A stretch of DNA of 64,000 bases from Corallium rubrum (GCA_964035015.1 OZ035998.1:15267057-15331056); one strand, 5' to 3'. Shown: positions 10,261 to 24,211, counted from the first letter of the stretch. Numbers and translations are program-made. The notes: generated from the letters alone by a model not told the origin.

Positions 10261-10949
10261 GAGTACGGTTTCCGCCCGGTAAATCACTTGCTATACGATA
10301 TCTCTATACTGATAAACAATTTAACAATCTTACCATTAATGATTTCCATTCTATTAAACCATTTTGTACCATTTTAGTTTTCTGTAGAACTTATTGCTTT
10401 GCCTAAATGAGCTACAATTTAGGTTGAGGGTGGCAAATAAGGTGCACAATCTTTTGTTTTACGTTCATTAATATTTATAAAGCAACGCTGTTATTGGTTG
10501 ATTGCTTCATTATACCAAAAATACAATGTGTTCAGCAAGCGTTAAGGTGAAATAAGGTGCACAAACGTGAACAAAAACATAGAACAAAGACTTTGGCCGC
10601 GTTTCCAGACAATTTATTTCTAGGGACTATGCTCAGGCATTAAATTTCGGTACCGCCGGTTGCTTCAACAGAAAAGGTTTTCCGTTGGTTTATCGCCAAA
10701 AGTTTCTATCAGCCATTATAAACTTTTGCAATAACCAATCAAATTCAAGGATTGGTTTTACCCGATTAAAAAACATGTTCATCAATATAGTCTCTATGCC
10801 AATTATACTATCTTAGAATGCATGAGTTATTGAGTTGCATGCCAATTTTATGATCACTAAATTGAACGAATAAGCACCTGGTTCATGCAGCCCGGTATTT
10901 GAACTAAATTTTCCTTCCATTGTTGATGCCAATATTCATTTCATTTTAG
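10261..10949. other. End of intron 3, copy A
   Basis: No gene or repeat family recognised, apart from ATAAGGTGCACAA occurring twice (about 10437 and 10552). From about 10729 on, the sequence matches B at 33506-33563 and then B 37456 onward. Confidence 0.5.
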
Positions 10950-11928
10950 GGCAATGGAAAATTCGAAAATAGATGGCCGCATGGGACTCCAATTTGACAA
11001 AAATGGTTTTCGGGCCAATTTAGAATACAACGTTATCTACAGAAGAGCAGGTGAAAGCCTTGCTGAGACTAACTCGACAGTTATAGGTCGTCATTCGAAA
11101 GGTTCACTTACTATGTTCTACACAGGCTGGCCTCCAATCAATCCTATTAATGAAAAGAGAATTGTTAAAGTTGTAGTAACTGACGAAGTTAAACCTTATG
11201 TTATGTTAGATCAAAAAACACAGGAAAACCAGTGCGTAAAAAGCTTGAAGTGTCGCGGAAGAGATGGTAAAGACTACTGCTGTTTTGGATATTGTATTGA
11301 TATTTTAAAAATGTTGATACAGAATATTGGACTTTCTGTGGAAATACACTTGGTCAAAGATGGACAGTATGGTGAGCTTAATCACACGACAGGTCAGTGG
11401 TCAGGAATGATCGGAGAAATACTCCGTGGAGAAGCAGATATGGCAATTGCAGATTTGATCATCAACCCAACACGTTTAACAGTGGTGGACTTCACAAGCC
11501 GTATCCTTGACGTAGGCATGGGTCTTCTGGTAAAAGTTGATTATCGCAATCAAAGTAATTTAACTGGCGTTTTGTATCCTTTTACCGTAAGATTGTGGGT
11601 TGGCCTTCTTATCCTTGTCAATGCAGTTTTTTTGTCTATATGGTTGATGGAGAGATATAGTCCATACGGTCTACGAAAACGAGGACAACATATGCAAGTG
11701 CGACACATATTTTCACTAGTAGAATCCGCTCTGTACACGTGGAGCTTGGTTGTCCCGGCGTCCGGAATCAATATGCGTCCAAAGAGCGTTGCAACGCGAT
11801 GTCTGACTGTATTATTTGCTTTTTGTATGCTTATTACGCTTACTAGCTATACGGCAAATCTTACAGCTTTTCTTGTAATGAAAGAAGAAATGCTACCTTT
11901 AAGCAAAGCTGGTATCAAAGATCCAAAG
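10950..11928 (+). CDS. Receptor copy A exon 4: ligand-binding S1, M1, pore loop, M3
   Basis: The acceptor TCATTTTAG and donor AAGGTAATC bound 979 bp. The frame joins exon 3 in phase 2 and ends in phase 0. It reads through S1 (VVVTDEVKPYVML, CCFGYCIDILKML, NPTRLTVVDF), M1 (LWVGLLILVNAVFLSIWL), the pore (SLVVPASG) and M3 with SYTANLTAFL, the iGluR signature. The exon is fully open although the gene is broken upstream; it differs from B at about seven residues. Confidence 0.9.
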
Positions 11929-12099
11929 GTAATCCGGCAAAATTTATAAAAACTTATAAAAGTTTTTTCTAATTCCTGTCATGCATTCGAGAGTATTCGG
12001 CCTCGTCGATGCACATGCCCATTCATTACCACAAGCTCGCATCATAATGTTTCCATGTTCCTTTGTTATATATATATTTTTTTCATTTTCCGCAAATAG

Positions 12100-12263
12100 C
12101 TCCAGAATCTTGCAACACCTTTTGCGATAGGGACGGTAAAGGGTTACGCCAACGAAGAGTACTTTAGAAGTTCAGATGATCCATTCTATCGACAAATTTG
12201 GCAACATATGCGCCAGTATAGCGCAAACAGTTTTGATGAAGCTGCCAAACACTTGGAGTCCGG
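12100..12263 (+). CDS. Receptor copy A exon 5: S2 start
   Basis: A 164-bp exon (phase 0 to phase 2) between CGCAAATAG and GGGTATGT. It reads LQNLATPFAIGTVKGYANEE and on to HLESG, aligning with the S2 start of NMDA subunits (DPRLRN, TVKQSSVDIYF). This exon has no start codon of its own. Confidence 0.85.
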
Positions 12264-12752
12264 GTATGTTTCAGTATATTTAAAGAAATGTTAAAATCAA
12301 AGCGGTGAGTGACTGAGCGCAATGAGATAACACTTGTGGGTAACCAGAAGAATCCGGCAAAATGCGAAACAAAACAAATTGCTTAGAGAGATCGAGAGAA
12401 GAAATTAATTCAAACTAGAGGGCACTCAGAGACTGGAAATACCTCCGCAGGCGGGTTATTAGAGATATTTAAAGTGGCACTACGATCACACAGACAAAAT
12501 GAGATTAACAAAATGACTAATATCTACGCAAATAGCAGGAGGAAATAATTCAAACTTTGCACAAATATAGTTATCATAAAAGTACACTCCACTGTGCGCA
12601 TCATGTTGTTGCTACGGAAACCATTTAGAAACACGAGCCTTTTTACTTAAAAGTTAAAACATTAATTTTATGTTTCTTTTTAAAGGAATATGATATTGAA
12701 ACATTCGAAATACAATATCTGTGTGTCTATAAATATTCATGTCAATTTATTG

Positions 12753-13800
12753 CAAGGGAGCACGCCAGACTGACCTTTCTTCCGAGTTCCTCATTTATAT
12801 TCAGCCATTTTGAATAATGCGGTATATATCATTAGCGTATCGCAGGCGCGGGTTTACGAAGACGTTTACGAGGGCGGAGAAAGGAGGGAAGAAAAAAGGA
12901 GGGGAGTGCAACAACCGTCACGTGAAGGAGTATTGACCAATGGCGATGCGTTATTTGGGTTTTGAAATCTAGCTATGCTCGTGGCCCTTGATCTGTCAAC
13001 AATCAATTAGGTTGTTCGCGCGAGGTAACTTAAGTTAACAAACGTTTATAAGTTGCCAGAAGTTACAACCCATGACCCAGCCGTCCCAGTTCTGATATTC
13101 CTCAATTCCTGTCTAGTAAACACTATTAAAACATAATCGCTAGCCAACAGCGAACCACTTGCAAAGACAGAGTCAGAGAAAGAAAATACTGTTCGAATGC
13201 TGTATTTAAATTACATCGTCCAAACACGTCGTAAAATTGTAATATTATTTAATTTACTCACATATCAACTGAAATCCGCCTTCGATCCACTGATAGTATT
13301 AGTTTGTTTATGTACTGCCGAAACATAGAACGTAGATGTCTCATGTTTCCAACGATTGCAGCCAAGGCCCTTTAATATAAAGTCAAAATGTTAGCCATTA
13401 CGTTTCATGTTTCGGCAGTACATCAACCTTGCTATATTTCGACTTGTATTTCAACACTGCCCTCGCAGCAGGCTGCTTTTATTTCACTATTTCATTTTGG
13501 ATGGATAGTGACATCATACATGTATATCGACCATAATTAGAAATGTTCCTAGCAACGGAAATATTCCTAGCAACGGTCAACCAGCATCATCTTACAAAAT
13601 CTCTGGCATTTCACTCCCCTTCTATTTATCTTCTTCCGACCGTTATTTAATTTTTGGAACGCGTTCGGGTTTCCTTCGGCCATAACCTGCGCCTGCGATA
13701 CGCTAATGATATATACCGCATTATTCAAAATGGCTGAATATAAATGAAGGAACGCCGAACAAATAAGAAGAAATACAGGTCAGTCTGGCGTGCTCCCTTG
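12753..13800. mobile_element. 1.05-kb TIR element in intron 5
   Basis: The ends are long imperfect inverted repeats (CAAGGGAGCACGCCAGACTG and complement), similar for about 110 bp including the TCATTTATATTCAGCC and ATTAGCGTATCGCAGGCG blocks. In copy B the flanks show the 7-bp repeat TTTATTG on both sides. A smaller palindrome lies inside (13312-13425, arms with GTACTGCCGAAACAT). No coding sequence is visible. It is present in both A and B, so it inserted before the last duplication. Confidence 0.75.
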
Positions 13801-14165
13801 TATATTGCAGTAAAAGTTGTTTTATGGAGAAAAAAATAAAAAAACAATTTACAAATGGAAGGCGCCTGTGTTTGCAAACGGTATCCACACAAACAACAAT
13901 GTGAGCGCTGGAGTGTATTTTCGCTATAACTATTCTTGTGAAAAGTTTCAATTAGTTCTGTTTTATAGTTTCAGATATGTTACTCATTTTTTTAATCTTA
14001 TTTTTGCCTGTGTGAGTAAATGATGTCACGAGGCACCTAATTTACATGTTTCAGAAACATAAATACCTCTGAAACTGAAGAAACTGAAAACGCTGGTAAA
14101 ACGAGCCATTCCGCTGACCAGGCTAGCTCACGAGACCAAACATCACACATGCGTGTATGAATAAA

Positions 14166-14242
14166 ATGCTTGATTGCACTCGTACCAAAATTATGCCAGA
14201 ATGTTTGCATAAAATAAGGATAATGAGCGCAATCAAGCATTT
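14166..14242. repeat. Short hairpin
   Basis: AAATGCTTGATTGCACTC near the left end pairs with GAGCGCAATCAAGCATTT at the right end (one mismatch) around a loop of about 40 nt. Copy B has the same hairpin at about 40818-40894. Confidence 0.6.
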
Positions 14243-14299
14243 CTTGTACAAGGAGAATCTTGCTGTCAGATTTTTATTAATTTCGCATCCAAATTTTGA

Positions 14300-15042
<743 letters not shown>

Positions 15043-16333
15043 GGATCGTACAGGCCATAAGAGTATAAGTTCGCTTCATACCTAAAGAGTCGGTTTCGGA
15101 AGTATTGCAAGAAAGCAAAGACTGTTTTATGGGTGGGCCAGCAACAAAGAAATCTAAATTAGACGATAGTGTCTTGGAACGTAAGTCATGTAATTTCAGT
15201 TTGAGCAACTGCATGCTCAGTTGTATTTAAAATGTGAGGTGTTGAAACGTGTTATAACGCTCATTAAAGTGTGTATTGTTCAAGTGTGCTTGATGTTGTT
15301 TATTAGAGGGAATATAATAGCGAGGAATATTAGAGGGGAATATTAGAGGGGAATATTAACTATTGTTTTGCCATTGTTATCAGTCATTGTTTTCAGCCCC
15401 GCACTCCCCTGTTACAATCAAAAACCGCCACCAGCTTTTCAGACAGTTAATGTACAGGGTCTATTGAATATATTCCCCTAAAAGAACAAAGGAAACCGAG
15501 GCATGTGAAAAATAAATATAAATATATAAACATATCGCAGAATTTCTTTCCCCTTCGCGTGTAATTTCGCGTGTAAGTGGACTCCACGCACGTCGAGATT
15601 AGCAACCTCGCCCGCGCTCGGGGATAAGATGTTTTGACCAAAACACGGCGAGAAATGTTACAGGTTTTGAATGTATTTTCTCAGTCTTTTAAAGAGCGCA
15701 GAAAAATACAAAAAATTATCAGTCAATCATATCGTTCAATAAAAAAATTATTATGACTCATATGCCATTTCAATCTACAGGTGTATGTATCACAGAATAC
15801 CACACAAATTTACATGTTCCATATCTTTTGTAAAATACATATAATATGGCATGTTAACATTTTTCCGGATAGTTTTTCACTGTATTTTTTCTTCCCAGGG
15901 GTTTTTTGGGCTAGATTTGATAGACTTTGTTATTTTTATTAATTGAAAATTCGGTGGAATAACTGACCCTGACGTACCACAGAATACCAGTGCAGAAAAT
16001 TGTTATAGTTTATCACACATCTAAAACATAAAAAAGGTCTGAATTGCTCGAGAACGACGTAACATATAAAATACTGGAAGTCACATTTGTCACTTTTAGA
16101 AAATCTTGCATAACCTCATATTCTCATTTCCTCTTTAATTGGTAGAACAAGAATTTAATTTCCATCATTTTAATTTTAAATAGTGTTTTTTAATACTCGG
16201 GGCTATGCAAAACATAAGAATGAATTCTTTTTCTGAAAGAGTTCGGTTACTCGCGCGCTTACTAAACTATATCTATACTATGTAGCTCAATAAGACCTTG
16301 ATAAGTTAAATTGTTTGTCTTATTTATTTTCAG
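15043..16333. other. Intron 5, right part, with half of a TIR element
   Basis: No gene seen. At 15777-15805 is ACAGGTGTATGTATCACAGA, the left TIR of the 1.1-kb element that is complete in B (46051-47149). In A the rest of that element is missing: the sequence jumps at about 15997 to what follows the B element. Confidence 0.6.
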
Positions 16334-16748
16334 AGAACTTAAGGCATTTGTGGGTGATTACCCAACTTTGCTATATGTTGCCTCACACAGAAAACACTGC
16401 GACCTTAAAGTTATTGGAAAACCTTTCTTTGAATTTGGCTATGGTATTGCTTTAGCGAAGAACTCGTCTCTTACATCGCTGATCTCCAACGTCTTAACCT
16501 ACAATAAAGAATCTGATGATACATTAACTGATCTCAGGCTAACGTGGTTTAGAGGGCATTGTCAAATGAAGGATGCAGCAGAGACTGAGTTCCGTAGGAT
16601 TTCCACAGAAAGCTTTAGTTTGCTTTTCATAGTAATATGCGTTGCAATTATTCTAGCACTGATAATACTTTTAGTTGACCGTTACTTCTGTAGGTTTTTT
16701 AGAAAGAAAAATTATAACATGACAGCGAAAATTATAACCGACCAGTAG
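16334..16748 (+). CDS. Receptor copy A exon 6: S2 end, M4, C-terminus
   Basis: The acceptor TATTTTCAG opens the exon in phase 2. It encodes ELKAFVGDYPTLLYVAS, PFFEFGYGIALAKNSSL, the M4 helix (SLLFIVICVAIILALIILL) and a short basic tail ending KIITDQ and TAG. A (CAGA)n array begins 24 nt after the stop. One residue in the tail differs from B (M for V). Confidence 0.88.
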
Positions 16749-16770
16749 AAAGGACAATATATTCTTACTA

Positions 16771-17010
<240 letters not shown>

Positions 17011-17394
17011 TGTTTTTATTGACCGCGCCATTTGTATCTAATTAGACAAAAATCAGGAGTTTTATGAGATTTAGTTGTTTAATTGTCCAATAATTAAAAT
17101 TTTGCCTATAAGTTTGTTAGTTATCAACCAGAAAAATGTAAACACCTATTTGTTTTAGTTCGTTATTCTACAAGAATATTGTTTGGGAAATAAATACATG
17201 CATATTTATGGGAGACAAATGAAAATTCGAGCAAATTATTACTTGGGCTACTATGGACGCCGAGTCTAGGTTTCGGCTCGGGATTCCCCCCCCCCCTTTT
17301 TTTGGTGTCAATATTTTTCACATTTTACTTCCGGTCAAGCCGCGATTTTTAATAGCCCAGTTAACCGGTCCAGACCGGTCCATGTAATCACCCT

Positions 17395-17700
17395 CAAAAC
17401 TTAACTCTATTGTTATTTTCAAGGAATAATTTTAACTCACCCTTTACTCCTTTTAACGGGGACTAAAACTTTTTTTGACATATTTTAACTCCATTTTGGG
17501 AGTTAAAATAACTCCTTCGGGAGAGTAAATTATTTTTAGGGAGTAATTTTAACTCCCATTTAGGGGAGTTAAAATTATTGGCATATTTTGACTACATTTC
17601 CGGAGTTAAATCATTTCTTTCGGTGGAGTATAGTTTTAGGGAGTTATTTTAACTCCCCCGTTAAGAGTAAAATGTTTTTCCATATTTTAACTTTTAAAGT
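17395..17700. repeat. Cluster of short GGGAGTTAAA inverted and direct repeats
   Basis: Variants of TTTTAACTCC and GGGAGTTAAAAT alternate about ten times in both orientations, ending 20-25 bp before the start of unit B. The same cluster, slightly shorter, precedes unit C at 48660-48930. Confidence 0.7.
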
Positions 17701-17733
17701 ATAAAGAATGACAGACCAATTCGGCAAGAAAAT

Positions 17734-17902
17734 AATATATAGAGGATATTACACGGTGGTGCGAAGATATGGATTTTATCTTCGAGTGGTGAAAACAATA
17801 TTTTACAAATGAGCGTAGCGAATGAGTAAAATATCGTTTTTACTACGAGAAGATAATATTCATATCTTCATGCCAGGGTGTAATTTTCTTTTTATTATAT
17901 AG
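17734..17902. repeat. Foldback element FB1, unit B copy
   Basis: Same palindrome as at 12-180 with about a dozen substitutions; the GCGTAGC tip is kept. Confidence 0.7.
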
Positions 17903-19530
17903 ATTCAATGCAAAAAGAGGTAAAATTCTTAATGACGTCATCGATATCTTCACTAGTGAGGATACGGAAAATAGGACACTGCATATTTTCTAATAAAATT
18001 GGGTTAGGTAGACTTGGAAAATTGATCGGTTCCGACATCAGAAAATAAGTAGTTGTCAATTTCATTGTCGATTTTCACCTATAGGTTTCACTCCTCAATT
18101 GCTTGACTCAATTGCTTATTTACGTTTCTACGTTTTGGTATATAACATTTCGTTTTTGGTTTAAACTTTTCTACGTTTTGGTATATAACGTTTCAAAAAT
18201 AGTCTCAGACTTCAAGTGTTTGTTTGAAGCGCACGCCATTTTAAACAAGACGCCTGCTGAGGCGTTCACTCGGGCTACTGTACTGATTCTGCAATTGGCG
18301 TGGCCTTCGCACATCTAGAAAACCTGCGCGCGGAACAGCGTGTGCATATTAAGTGTTTGTTAAAAAGCACAAAACTCTCAGAATCGATCATTAAGCAATG
18401 TAGTTATGTAGAAAAGTTCTAAACCTGTGCGATTGTACAGCTACAGGTAACTTTGATTGTTAACTTGCATGTGTTAAACTTACGACGGTACAGTACGCAC
18501 TCTAGTCAGATCACACAAATCGAACCATTCGAACGAGGGCTTCTCTATAAATGGTCTTATATGAAGTACTTTGTTCCAAGAAGCGATTGCTTGGTAGTAT
18601 TAAAATTTAAAAAACAAGCCCGTTTAGCGTTAGCCCGAATATAATTAAACGATCTTAAAGATGAAACATACAGTGCTGAATTCAGTATCGCTGATTCAAG
18701 CGATGGTTCTGACATAGAATTCATGTAAATCGTACCAACAGAAGATATTTTAAACATGTTTTGAAATACATTTTATTTTCCAAATGCAATACGACACCTA
18801 CACACGTGATGTCGACGACTAGACATATCTAAAATATTTTTTTGCATTATTTGGTGCTTATTACTTGCGTTTTATAGTTGTTGAACCAAGCCGCAAGCCG
18901 CTACTACTAAAATAGGTGAATACTTACGGTAACGTGGGACAATTCAATTTTATGGTAGAACTGTAGTTTAAAACATAATTAAACAATTTCTGAATGTTGG
19001 ACATGCTTAAATTACTTGAGGCATTGTAGTCAAATAAATTTCGGAGAGAAATATATAAATATTAGCGAAAAAAGGTGAGTCCTCATTGTGTTGACAAGCG
19101 CTGTCTAGGACTTCAAGTAGTGTAGCAAAAATGCCTTTTGGCTTGCATGCACGCAGTGTCAAACAAGGGTTGTTTTTTTGAAAAAATATTACGAAAATAG
19201 TGACAATCACGTAAAATTAATTATTATATGGAGAAGAATATTTTACTGGCAACTAAAACACTCGTAGAATCCATATTTCACTATCTGGGAACCGAGTGAC
19301 GTATTTCTCATATGTAGCGCTCGAGAGTGACATCGACAAAATTTACGCCTTTTTCCGTAAGTTTCGAATCAAGTAAATTTGAGTCAGTTTTTCACGTAAA
19401 ATGACGTGTTCGAATAAGCTGTTGTATTTTTCATTTGTATTTTCTAAAAGTTTTAGGTCAAGCGGTTGTAGTTTTTGCATTAAACCCAGCTTATGAACAT
19501 CACTTCCACGTATAATTTTATTTCATTGTG
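17903..19530. other. Intergenic sequence, no gene seen
   Basis: Counterpart of 181-2529 without the 721-bp insertion of unit A; the intact target site of that insertion is here at about 18262-18268. Confidence 0.55.
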
Positions 19531-19709
19531 CATATATAATAAATAGAACATTACACGGTTGCTCAAAGGTTTGTATTTTATGTTCTTGTGGCAAGAGCAG
19601 TATCTCACTCAGTCACTCGTTCGCTGTGCTCACTCGTGAGATATTGTCCTTGCCACTCGAACATAAAATCCATATCTTCTCGCCACCGTGTAATATCCCC
19701 TTTTTATGT
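19531..19709. repeat. Foldback element FB2, unit B copy
   Basis: Counterpart of 2530-2709 with the same hairpin and tip. Confidence 0.65.
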
Positions 19710-19860
19710 CTATCAACTGATTTAACTGCTTAACATACTGATCTCATCTATCTCGTGTATAAACTGTTTTAAGGAATCAAACAAAGCTCGTTTTCTTAAG
19801 GTGGTCTGCATATTTTTATGCAGTGGCCTAAAACTGAACAGTCCGAACATCGTTCAAAAG

Positions 19861-20785
19861 CTATATTCTATTTTTATATAATCGATTGCGTGTAGCTGCT
19901 CGACTCAAAAGGACAACTTTGCGTAACTTTGCGCGCGTGATTTCCCATTTGGCTAATTGAATAGGTATACAGCTCCAGTCATTTTTGTTCCAGTGAGTAC
20001 TGAATTGGGTGTGAGACATCAGTTTCGGCTCCATCTCAGTTGATGCCACAACTCTACGAACGGTTTTTGGGTGCACGTCCAACTGCAAGTGATGGAATAA
20101 TTTTAAAATTAAATATGGAGCACGGTCCGTAAAAATCGCTTGAAAGTTTGCCTCGTAGTTGTTCCACACTGACTTTATTGACTCAGCGCGAGGTGTCCAT
20201 CGTGTTTTGGAAAGATTCGTAGATTCAATGGATTATCTAATTCCAGGACTCGAACTGACTCTTGCAGGGACGTTATGCGTTTCGTACTACTGGTATAAAA
20301 TACGAAAAGTGCTTCTAAAACGTTAATAAAAAGCTCTGTGATGATAGGACTTGCCTTACAGCTGTGCTCTATGATTGTGTTGGAACGCGATGGCCAATTA
20401 AGCATGGTACATTTCTTCCAAGATTATCTTGAAGTTTTCTTAATTTGCACTCCATTAAATCTTCCTGACATTGATGCTGTGTAATCGTAGCTTTTGAAAC
20501 ATAGTTCATTTAGATCCAATCTATGCTTTGTCAGGGATTCGATAATTTTGCTTCAGTGATCAGTGACATCAAACGCCATTTTCTAATTTTTTCGACACTT
20601 TGCTGATATTTTTGTCCGCTAGTTATAATTTTCCGAGATTTTGTCGGAGTTACTTCTCCCACAAGATCTCGACCCACCGATCTGTCCCAACCTCAATTTG
20701 CCGACCGACTAGTTGACTTGTGCCGACAAAGCCAACATTGGGGGTGGGGGGTGGTGCGGCACCCCCCTGCACCCCCCCCTAGCCG
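19861..20785 (-). pseudogene. hAT-type transposase relic, unit B copy
   Basis: Same relic as in unit A. On the minus strand it reads FKSYDYTASMSGRFNGVQ, SNTIIEHSCKASPIITELF, LEALFVFYTSSTKR and then a longer open piece from WNNYEANFQAIF to LYKNRI at its end. Stops and frameshifts persist, and B and C share a stop absent from A. Confidence 0.7.
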
Positions 20786-21738
20786 TACTACATCGTCAGA
20801 ACTGAGAAAGCATGCTGTTACTTTAAACCTAATACATGGCTTGAGAGACCACCAGCAGGCTTTAAGATTGCAGTAATTGTGATTCAAGCACCAAATTCAA
20901 ACAACTGACCATCCAGTGTTTCAGTTGTAATGTTTCAGTTGTAGTCTTTAAGGTACATTATTTTATAGTTCCGAAAATTTGTTTCCAGGACATTATATTA
21001 CTATAATAAAGATCAAAAATTTGATTCCCAGTTATTCATTTAACATATTCTCCTTTTAGAAGTAACTTTTTCATTTTCTATTTACAATAGGATTAAATAT
21101 CTCAATTCGCATGTTTGCATACATGCAACTATTCTTGTATATTTTAAATAATTTTAGATCTATCAGGGGACCACTTTTATAAAAGCCTGTTGGTTTTAAG
21201 AGGTTTTCAGTCTTGTCACATATTTACAACCTCTCATTTTTTTGTAAATTATTTTTCTACTTTATTATTTGGCGAAAAAATTTATAAATAATGAATTATA
21301 TATTTCGTATTGACTGGGACCTCACAGTTGCTATCGTAACAAGTAATAACAGGAAAAGATCGCTATTTACCTATATTGGCAAATATCATACTAGTTTATG
21401 TTTTTGTTTTTGTTTTTTTTTATTTTTTTAATTTCTATATCATGCTAGTTTACACTACTGTAAGGGGCTCTTTTATTGAATGTTTGCTTATGTATAAACA
21501 AGCCCAAGAACGTACATGCAGACGTCAGTTTATGATTACGAACTTTTCAGCCACCGCACAGTTTATTAGTTTTATTGTAAGCAGCTGAAATCCATGTTAT
21601 ACGTTTCGAAACGTCACATAAATAAAATGGAACACACCAAACTATAAAGACCGTTGTAACAATACGTGCATGGTTTAATAAAACAACATTGTAGCTATAT
21701 CAACTACATTTGTTGTTAAGAAGGAACATATGTTATAT
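20786..21738. other. Intergenic sequence with degenerate retroelement tail
   Basis: It contains about 200 bp (20830-21050) not in unit A and the TTTCGAAACGTC tail at about 21605. No gene seen. Confidence 0.45.
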
Positions 21739-22908
21739 GTACTATTTACAGAATGAGTGACCGTTCTGTATCGGGGTATACAGACACGAGGCGAAGCCGA
21801 GTGCCTGTATCCCGATACAGAACGGACACGAATTCTGTAAATGACTTCTAAAACGCCTATTAAGGTAACTAAACAAAAATAAATCATGTTAACAGCTGAT
21901 AAACCTTTCAGGTAAGGTTTAATAGGCTACGAATATTAAATTAGTGATACGAGCATGCGCTTTAATTTAATATTAGTCCCACATTTTCTATTCTACGTGA
22001 CGTGGCATAAATGGCCATACTGATTGTCATTTGTTATTCAACAAATGTTGTTGGGCAACAAATGTTTGCATCTTCATCTTGTATGAGGACGCTACCAGCG
22101 TACCTCACTCAAGATAGTTGAATGCAAGGTGTCTGTACACTTGCTACAGAACTGATATGATCAGTGTCTGTAAATGTGATACAGAACTGATGTTTTATTA
22201 AACAGTTCTGTATCACATTTACAGACACTGATATCAGTTCTGTACCGGGGTAAACAGACATTGATTAAACATTAATTTCTTTTGAATTTTCCTCATGAAT
22301 TATTAATGAGTTTTAGAAATATATATATGTACTATTTACAGAATGAGTGACCGTTCTGTATCGGGGTATACAGACACGAGGCGAAGCCGAGTGCCTGTAT
22401 CCCGATACAGAACGGACACGAATTCTGTAAATGACTTCTAAAACGCCTATTAAGGTAACTAAACAAAAATAAATCATGTTAACAGCTGATAAACCTTTCA
22501 GGTAAGGTTTAATAGGCTACGAATATTAAATTAGTGATACGAGCATGCGCTTTAATTTAATATTAGTCCCACATTTTCTATTCTACGTGACGTGGCATAA
22601 ATGGCCATACTGATTGTCATTTGTTATTCAACAAATGTTGTTGGGCAACAAATGTTTGCATCTTCATCTTGTATGAGGACGCTACCAGCGTACCTCACTC
22701 AAGATAGTTGAATGCAAGGTGTCTGTACACTTGCTACAGAACTGATATGATCAGTGTCTGTAAATGTGATACAGAACTGATGTTTTATTAAACAGTTCTG
22801 TATCACATTTACAGACACTGATATCAGTTCTGTACCGGGGTAAACAGACATTGATTAAACATTAATTTCTTTTGAATTTTCCTCATGAATTATTAATGAG
22901 TTTTAGAA
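21739..22908. mobile_element. Tandem dimer of a 590-bp hairpin element (family FB3), unit B only
   Basis: Two copies, 21739-22318 and 22329-22908, read as identical and are joined by an AT-rich linker (period 590). Each starts GTACTATTTACAG, then has a long hairpin (21761-21825; tip GCGAAGC at 21791-21797), and near the end a 29-bp perfect stem (22161-22189 with 22203-22231). It ends CATGAATTATTAATGAG. Unit C has only a TA run at this site (52973-52997) and unit A has TATATATC. No coding sequence, so non-autonomous. Confidence 0.8.
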
Positions 22909-22939
<31 letters not shown>

Positions 22940-23193
22940 TCGAGCAACAGCAGGTGATCAGAAAGATATCTACCTGCTGAACTGGCATTTTACCCTTACG
23001 GCTAGTCTTTGTTTCATCTCAAATCGTCACTGACACTAGTGGTTTCTGGCTTAACTAGGATTTTGCTATATATTACATGTGATAAATGACAAATAACATT
23101 GAAGATAAGTTTGTGGAAACATTTAATATTTATTTATTTATTTGCTAAACTTTGCTAATATATACACATATATTACATTTATATTACTTGCAG

Positions 23194-23423
23194 ATTCTCT
23201 GTATAGACACTAACATTTTTGAATTTCAAATTGTCGATTATTTCAAAAAAAATAATGATATGACTCTAAGCCTAGTGCAGCAAGTCCCTAATCTGAATAT
23301 TTGTCTGAGTCATGCTGTTCCATTTGTTCGCATAAACAAAAAACCCCTGCTACCTGCATTGGCTGGTCCATCGTCAGAAGCTGCACGCTATTTAAAAGGT
23401 GAAAAGCAACAGATGATTTTTAG
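23194..23423 (+). CDS. Orphan exon X, unit B
   Basis: A 230-bp open exon (phase 0 to phase 2) between TTACTTGCAG and the donor AGGTACGT. It encodes ILCIDTNIFEFQIVDYFKK, then NDMTLSLVQQVPNLNICLSH, ending EKQQMIFR. The NICLSHAVPF block is loosely like the CIA-S strand of periplasmic-binding-type receptor domains (mGluR/ANF family), but this is weak. It lies about 0.9 kb upstream of the signal-peptide exon on the same strand, so it belongs to another transcript, an alternative 5' end, or a relic. Its reading frame is kept in B and C. Confidence 0.45.
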
Positions 23424-24203
23424 GTACGTACCCACATTTCTAAAAAAACATATACCTCCTAATTTGTATCCAAATTTCTATATTATCATGTATTCTCAGT
23501 ATAAGAAATTTTGAAATATTTTCGACATTTTCTTATAAAAATGTGCGTTTGATCCATTGCAAAACTAGATTAAGATTTGTATTTAAGTCTATTGTAAGAT
23601 ACATCACATGGATGCACGCCCAGTAAAATCTTATCCCGTACGTACACAACCTTTTCAGCCGGGCATGAGTTCAGCTAGAACACAGCTATATAAGTTCAAA
23701 AATAGAAATAATTGTAGAATTTAGTTAGTAAATAACTTAATATCAGGACGTTTAAACTTTGCTTGGTACAAGTATAATCAACATCTTGAGCAAAATTAGT
23801 CAGTGCTGTGAGACTCTTTTTTACTTTGTAATATTATCTCATATAGCAAGTACAACTCATGTTAAGATACTCAAATACAATGTCTTTATTTAAATTGTAA
23901 CTCGTTGTTTAGATTAGCTCATTCTTAGTGTTGGGGTTTTTCAGTGACGAGCAAAATTGTCTGTTGTTATCCAGGCCATCATATAACATAAAACGTAAAA
24001 TCCCTATATGTCACTTTTAATTTTACTAAATATAGATAAAAAAGTTAAAGAGTTAAAAACTGGGTGTTTTTTAAGAATAATTAATAAAGTTGCAATTTGC
24101 ATGAAAAAGGTGCTTGGTAAATAATTAACGGACATTTAATTTACTTTTCTAGTGTAGGCGTCTACATGAAGAACCTGCTGCGAGTTCAGTATTCAGTTTA
24201 TCA

Positions 24204-24211
24204 TATATAAG
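24204..24211 (+). promoter_or_regulatory. Candidate TATA box of receptor copy B
   Basis: TATATAAG, 92 bp before the ATG, with TCAGT about 25 bp downstream, as in A and C. Confidence 0.42.

Noticed and set aside
13721..14023. Overlapping ORFs of 68-76 codons, conserved in B
   Set aside because: Conservation is due to the recent duplication. They lie within or next to the 1.05-kb TIR element and have no domain or splice logic.
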